From: Betaproteobacteria bacterium
GTDB taxonomy: Bacteria > Pseudomonadota > Gammaproteobacteria > Burkholderiales > SG8-39
Reading direction: 5' to 3'
DNA: 27,281 bases
Assembly: GCA_007280315.1 (NCBI GenBank)
Contig: QYQC01000165.1
Location: 1 to 27,281 of the forward strand
A program made the position numbers and the translations under genes. The notes under the pieces were generated by a model. The model saw only the letters and a program-made list of their open reading frames with translations. It did no database searches and was not told the origin of the DNA. Below, piece after piece: positions 23,532 to 27,281 of the stretch (position 1 is its first letter; every line of letters starts with the position of its first letter).

Positions 23532-24184
23532 CCCGCTGGGCTATGGTCGCCGACCTGCGCCGCTGCGTCGGCTGCCAGACCTGTACCGCCTCATGCAAGC
23601 AGGCCAACGCGACGCCGCCCGACGTGCAGTGGCGGCGCGTGCTCGACATGGAGGTGGGCGAGTACCCGGCGGTGAAGCGCGTGTTCGTGCCGGTCGGCTG
23701 CATGCACTGCGACGATCCGCCGTGCATGCACGTCTGTCCGTCCACCGCTACGAAGAAACGGCCCGACGGCATCGTCACCATCGACTACGACCTGTGCATA
23801 GGCTGCAGTTATTGCGCGGTGGCCTGTCCCTATCAGGCGCGTTACAAAACCGATCGCGCGAGCTTCGCCTATGGCAAGCCGACTGCGGCGGAGGAGCAAG
23901 GCTTCGACCCCAAGCGGCTGGCAGTGGCGACTAAGTGCACTTTCTGCGTCGATCGCATCGATGCGGGACTGGCAAAGGGACTGAAGCCGGGCGTCGATCC
24001 GGAAGCAACACCGGCCTGCGTCAACAGCTGCATTACGCAGACGCTGAGCTTTGGCGACATCGAAGACCCGCACAGCAATGTTTCCGGACTGCTCGCCGAG
24101 AACCAGTACTTCCGCATGCACGAGGAACTGGGTACCGGACCCAGGTTCTATTACGTGTGGGATAAGAAGGAGGCGGAGGCATGA
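23528..24184 (+). CDS. padC: Four-cluster ferredoxin-type subunit, PadC-like
   Basis: This 218-aa electron-transfer subunit has sixteen cysteines in four groups: CVGCQTCTASC, CMHCDDPPCMHVC, CIGCSYCAVAC, and CTFC with a later ACVNSC. That binds four [4Fe-4S] clusters, as in DmsB, PhsB and PadC. It carries electrons from the molybdenum subunit to the membrane anchor. It starts in an ATGA overlap with the preceding gene and ends in one with the following gene, so subunit synthesis is coupled. Residues between the fourth group's cysteine pairs (DRIDAGLAKGLKPGVDPEATP) form the usual insert. Confidence 0.8.
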   Translation: MTRWAMVADLRRCVGCQTCTASCKQANATPPDVQWRRVLDMEVGEYPAVKRVFVPVGCMHCDDPPCMHVCPSTATKKRPDGIVTIDYDLCIGCSYCAVACPYQARYKTDRASFAYGKPTAAEEQGFDPKRLAVATKCTFCVDRIDAGLAKGLKPGVDPEATPACVNSCITQTLSFGDIEDPHSNVSGLLAENQYFRMHEELGTGPRFYYVWDKKEAEA

Positions 24185-25023
24185 ACGACAACTTCGGACC
24201 CAATCCATGGCATCAGACCAACTGGGACTTCCGCGCAGCATTCAATTTCATATTCGGCGGCGCCGGCGCTGGCCTGCTGGTGGTCCTGGCTTTTTCCGGC
24301 CTGTCCGGTGATGTGCTGCGGGTGGAGCTTCTGCTCGGCATGGCGCTGATCGGCGCCGGACTGCTCTCCGTCTGGTTCGAAATCGGACGGCCGCTGCGGG
24401 CGCTGAACGTCGGATTCAACCCGTTCACCTCATGGATGACGCGCGAATCGTTCGTCGCCGGTCTGGTGTTCGCATCGGGCTTGGCCGCTGCCTGGCTGGC
24501 GAGCCGCTCGCTGGCACAGGCCGCCGCACTGGCGGCACTGCTCTTCGTCTATTGCCAGGGCCGTATCCTGCAGGCATCCAAGGGCATACCGGCGTGGCGC
24601 GTGCCGGCGCTGATATGGCTGATCTTTACCACCGGTCTCGCTGAAGGCGCCGGCGTGTTCGTCGCTCTGGCGGCGTTGTTCGACACTCCCGCGAGGGGCG
24701 CGCTCGGCTATTTTTCGCTGGCGTTGATCGCGCGCGCATTCGCCTGGTCGACATATCGCAGCGGTGTAGCGAAGAGCGCGGTGCGCGCAGCGCTCGCAGT
24801 GCTCGACCGGTCAGGAAAAATGCTGATCCAGTTCGGCACCATCGCACCGCTGGCGCTGCTGCTTGCCGGCTGGTTTGTGCCGGACATCGCGCGTGTCGCG
24901 GTGCTGCTGGCCGGCGTCGCCGCGCTTGCGACCGGATGGCAGTTCAAATTCGTGCTGATCGTGCGCGCCGCCTACAACCAGGGTTTCGCACTGCCGCACC
25001 TGCCGGTGCGCGGCACCAGATAA
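24181..25023 (+). CDS. padD: NrfD/PsrC-like membrane anchor subunit, PadD-like
   Basis: The 280-aa integral membrane protein has about eight hydrophobic segments. The family motif FEIGRPLRALNVGFNPFTSW followed by MTRESFVAG lies near residue 65, as in the NrfD/DmsC-type anchors of molybdenum enzymes. It would hand electrons from the iron-sulfur subunit to quinone. There is no heme-ligand pattern that I can identify. It overlaps the padC-like gene by ATGA. The C-terminal end FKFVLIVRAAYNQGFALP matches the usual end of this anchor type. Confidence 0.78.
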   Translation: MNDNFGPNPWHQTNWDFRAAFNFIFGGAGAGLLVVLAFSGLSGDVLRVELLLGMALIGAGLLSVWFEIGRPLRALNVGFNPFTSWMTRESFVAGLVFASGLAAAWLASRSLAQAAALAALLFVYCQGRILQASKGIPAWRVPALIWLIFTTGLAEGAGVFVALAALFDTPARGALGYFSLALIARAFAWSTYRSGVAKSAVRAALAVLDRSGKMLIQFGTIAPLALLLAGWFVPDIARVAVLLAGVAALATGWQFKFVLIVRAAYNQGFALPHLPVRGTR

Positions 25024-25067
25024 ACAACCGCGGCCGCCGGACCGGCGGCGCAAACGGAGTCTCGTCC

Positions 25068-27179
25068 ATGCAAAGTCCGACCGATCCAGTTTCCGGCGCG
25101 GCGTCGCCGCGCTCAGGTGCCGCTGCGATATTCGCGCAGGCCGCGGCAGCGGGGCGCGACGCGCTCAGCCGCGCCGAACTGGGTGCACTGCTATCCGGCC
25201 TTGCCCTAGAATTGGGCGGTGAAGTGGCGCCGAAGCCCAAAGCGGACGCGCCGGATGTGCGAATCAGTCTGAACAATACGCGCGAATTCGGCATGGTTCT
25301 GAGTGCCGGATTCGGCGGGTTGGATGCCGAACTCGACGAAAGCAATTACAGGAAGGATCGCGCGTCGGTCTATGCAGCCGTCGAATTGACGGATGCGGAT
25401 GATTTTCTCGAATTGTTTAAACGCACGCTTGCCTATCAGAAGCTGAGCAGTTTGGCCAAACGCGAGGGATCGCCGCAGCCCGATGCGCAACTCAGGGACT
25501 GTTTCCAAAGGTTGCTTGCACTGGCGCGCGACTACGCACCGGGTAATTCCGCGGCAGCCATCATGCTGCAGGCTCTCGAACTCGATCCGGTGCAGGTCGG
25601 AAAGAAACTGGTGGTGTTGGATGCGCGGTGCACGTTCGGCGCGCCGGTTACAGCGCGACTTGGTCGTCCGATTCACAAGATCGACAAGCTGCTGCATCCG
25701 GCCTCGATCGGCATTATCGGCGTATCCGCCGGCAGCATGAATTTCGGGCGGATTATCCTGCGTAACCTGATGGGCAGCGGCTACAGCAAAGAGCGGCTCA
25801 CCATCATTCGACCGGGAGAAAAAGAGATCGACGGCGTGCGCTGCGTCGAGAGCCTGAAAACGCTGGAACACAAACTCGACCTGCTCATCGTCGCGGTCGC
25901 CGCCAGTGCCGTCTACGCTCTGGTGGATGAAATCATCGAGACCGATTCGGTGGAATCGGTGATGCTGATTCCAGGCAGCCTGGGCGAAACGAAAAAGAGC
26001 CGGGAACCCGCCGCGGCACTGGCGCAGAGGATCAACGCCGCGCATGCATCGGTCGGCGGCGGCCCGATTTTTCTCGGCGCCAATTGCCTCGGCGTGGTGT
26101 CGCATCCGGGTTCCTACGACTCCTGGTTCATCCCGCTGGAGCGCCTGCCCAAGCCGCAGAAGAAGAAAGAAAGAAATTCAGTCATGTTGAGCCAGAGCGG
26201 GGCCTTCATGATCACGCGCCTGAGTCAGAGCCCGTGGCTCGATCCGCGCTACATGCTGGCCCTGGGCAACCAGACCGACCTTACCCATGGCGACATGCTC
26301 AATTTCTTTTGCGAACGGCCGGAGATCGAAACCATCGGAATTTACGTCGAGGGGTTCAAGGACCTGGACGGGCTAGATTTCGTCAAGGCGGTGCGCAAGG
26401 CCGTACTCAAGGGCAAGCAGGTGGTGGTCTACAAATCGGGCAAGACCGCGCCCGGAGCGGGCGGGGTCATGGGGCATACCGCGTCGATAGCCGGCGGTCC
26501 GACGCTGTTTGAGTCCGTCGTGCGCCAGGCCGGCGCGATAGTCGCCGAGGATTTCACCAGCTTCGATGATTTGTTCTATATCGCCGGAGCGCTGCACCTT
26601 AAGAAGATCCACGGCAAGCGCCTAGGCGCCATCAGCGGCGCCGGATTCGAGGCGGTCGGCATGGCCGATTCGATCGAGTCGGATCATTTTTCGATGGAAA
26701 TGGGCGAACTGGAGCCGGCCACGGTAAAGCGTGTGGAAGAGATTCTCGCGGTGAAAAAACTCGATGCCCTGGTGGAAGTCCGAAACCCCATCGACATCAA
26801 TCCCGGCGCGGACGACGAAGCGCATCTGCAGATCACCGAAGCATTTCTGCAGGATCCAAATATCGACGCGGTCGTCGTCGGACTTGACCCGACCGCGCCG
26901 TCGGTGCGTGCGCTGGCGGAAAGCAAACTCCGGCCGGGCTACGACATCAGCGACCCGAAGAGCACGGTGCACCTGATGCCTCCCATTGTCGATCGCAACG
27001 ACAAACCTATCGTCGGCATCGTCGATGGCGGCAAGCTGTACGACGCGATGTCCGCGGCGCTGATGGACCAGGGCGTATGCGTGTTCCGCAACAGCGCACG
27101 CGGCACCAGGGCGCTGGTGCGCTACTGCGAGGCACGCAGATATGCTGAAAGCCTGCGTCAGTGCCAAGCCAGGAATTGA
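25068..27179 (+). CDS. NDP-forming acyl-CoA synthetase with permuted, incomplete ATP-grasp part
   Basis: The 703-aa protein has an unusual order. Residues about 40-185 match only the back part of an ATP-grasp (beta) domain, including FGMVLSAGFGGLDAEL and ELDPVQVGKKLVVLDARC. Then comes a CoA-binding domain (PASIGIIGVSAGSMNFGR near 198) and a succinyl-CoA-ligase-like domain (SVMLSQSGAFMI near 370). The phosphohistidine is H470 in MGHTASIAGG. The front of ATP-grasp with the HKSD-type second histidine is absent, so a partner may supply it. ATG at 25068 follows ACGGAG at 8 nt; an upstream in-frame start would lie inside padD. ADP-forming acyl-CoA synthetases convert acid, ATP and CoA to thioester. 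An aromatic acid is the probable substrate from context. Confidence 0.72.
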   Translation: MQSPTDPVSGAASPRSGAAAIFAQAAAAGRDALSRAELGALLSGLALELGGEVAPKPKADAPDVRISLNNTREFGMVLSAGFGGLDAELDESNYRKDRASVYAAVELTDADDFLELFKRTLAYQKLSSLAKREGSPQPDAQLRDCFQRLLALARDYAPGNSAAAIMLQALELDPVQVGKKLVVLDARCTFGAPVTARLGRPIHKIDKLLHPASIGIIGVSAGSMNFGRIILRNLMGSGYSKERLTIIRPGEKEIDGVRCVESLKTLEHKLDLLIVAVAASAVYALVDEIIETDSVESVMLIPGSLGETKKSREPAAALAQRINAAHASVGGGPIFLGANCLGVVSHPGSYDSWFIPLERLPKPQKKKERNSVMLSQSGAFMITRLSQSPWLDPRYMLALGNQTDLTHGDMLNFFCERPEIETIGIYVEGFKDLDGLDFVKAVRKAVLKGKQVVVYKSGKTAPGAGGVMGHTASIAGGPTLFESVVRQAGAIVAEDFTSFDDLFYIAGALHLKKIHGKRLGAISGAGFEAVGMADSIESDHFSMEMGELEPATVKRVEEILAVKKLDALVEVRNPIDINPGADDEAHLQITEAFLQDPNIDAVVVGLDPTAPSVRALAESKLRPGYDISDPKSTVHLMPPIVDRNDKPIVGIVDGGKLYDAMSAALMDQGVCVFRNSARGTRALVRYCEARRYAESLRQCQARN

Positions 27180-27213
27180 ACCGGAACCGACCGATACAAC
27201 ACGAGGAACCCGC

Positions 27214-27281
27214 ATGAGCGACACACAGCAAACCGGACTGACTGCAACGCGCCGCGTCGACAGCGACGCTATGGGTGCAGC
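27214..27281 (+). CDS. Start of a downstream gene, cut by the window edge
   Basis: ATG at 27214 follows ACGAGGAA at 27201-27208 and opens a frame to the end of the window (22 full codons, beginning MSDTQQTGLTATRRVDSDAM). It lies 34 bp after the acyl-CoA synthetase and looks like the next gene in that operon. The pattern RxDSDAMGA resembles the N-terminus of fumarase/aspartase-family lyases, but 22 residues are too few to rely on. It could equally be the ATP-grasp partner of the preceding protein. Confidence 0.5.
   Translation, partial: MSDTQQTGLTATRRVDSDAMGA

Noticed and set aside
25031..25049. GC-rich inverted repeat in the gap between the padD-like and synthetase genes
   Set aside because: There is no T-run and the gap is only 44 bp; it may be chance in GC-rich DNA, so not called a terminator.

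Overview
The window reads as chromosomal DNA of a high-GC, aromatic-degrading, facultatively anaerobic proteobacterium, most likely a betaproteobacterium of the Azoarcus/Thauera/Rhodocyclales type. This placement rests on gene content: a BoxR-type regulator (XRE helix-turn-helix fused to a shikimate-kinase-like domain), a benzoate-CoA ligase operon, two Liv-type ABC transporters and a PadBCD-like molybdenum enzyme. No boundary comparison could be run. I saw no tRNA, rRNA, IS element, CRISPR array or phage gene.

Layout. (1) 1-5535: a leftward boxR-like gene, cut by the window edge, diverges from an operon of substrate-binding protein, DUF4863/PnbB-like protein, benzoate-CoA ligase and a Tat-exported second substrate-binding protein. 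The operon ends in a textbook terminator. The divergent gap holds two 12-bp operator-like palindromes 30 bp apart over a promoter. (2) 5769-14587: an apparently continuous rightward operon. It encodes an EntE/DhbE-type aryl-acid ligase, an FAD monooxygenase resembling the N-terminal half of 2-aminobenzoyl-CoA monooxygenase/reductase and salicylyl-CoA 5-hydroxylase, and a TMADH/2,4-dienoyl-CoA-reductase-type flavoprotein with altered key residues. These are followed by an unknown 133-aa protein, a 62-aa zinc ribbon and an ABC transporter core (two permeases, two ATPases) with no binding-protein gene of its own. (3) 14588-15863: a tiny 27-aa lysine-rich gene and a leftward Rrf2 regulator plus GNAT acetyltransferase pair like badM/badL. 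(4) 16061-20646: a complete Liv-type ABC operon. (5) 20781-27281: padBCD-like molybdopterin enzyme, iron-sulfur subunit and membrane anchor, then a permuted NDP-forming acyl-CoA synthetase and the start of another gene.

How it fits together. The window looks like an uptake-and-activation island for aromatic acids: transporters bring in the acids, three different CoA-ligase types make thioesters, and oxidoreductases work on the CoA esters. The left part (BoxR, FAD monooxygenase) looks aerobic or hybrid. The right part (PadBCD-like) looks anaerobic, and both right-hand operons have an FNR-like box upstream. The least described part is the 5.8-11.2 kb block, which may be a split aryl-CoA monooxygenase/reductase pathway. 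The badM/badL-like pair, known from Rhodopseudomonas palustris to sense aminobenzoate derivatives, makes an aminobenzoate substrate a coherent but unproven hypothesis.
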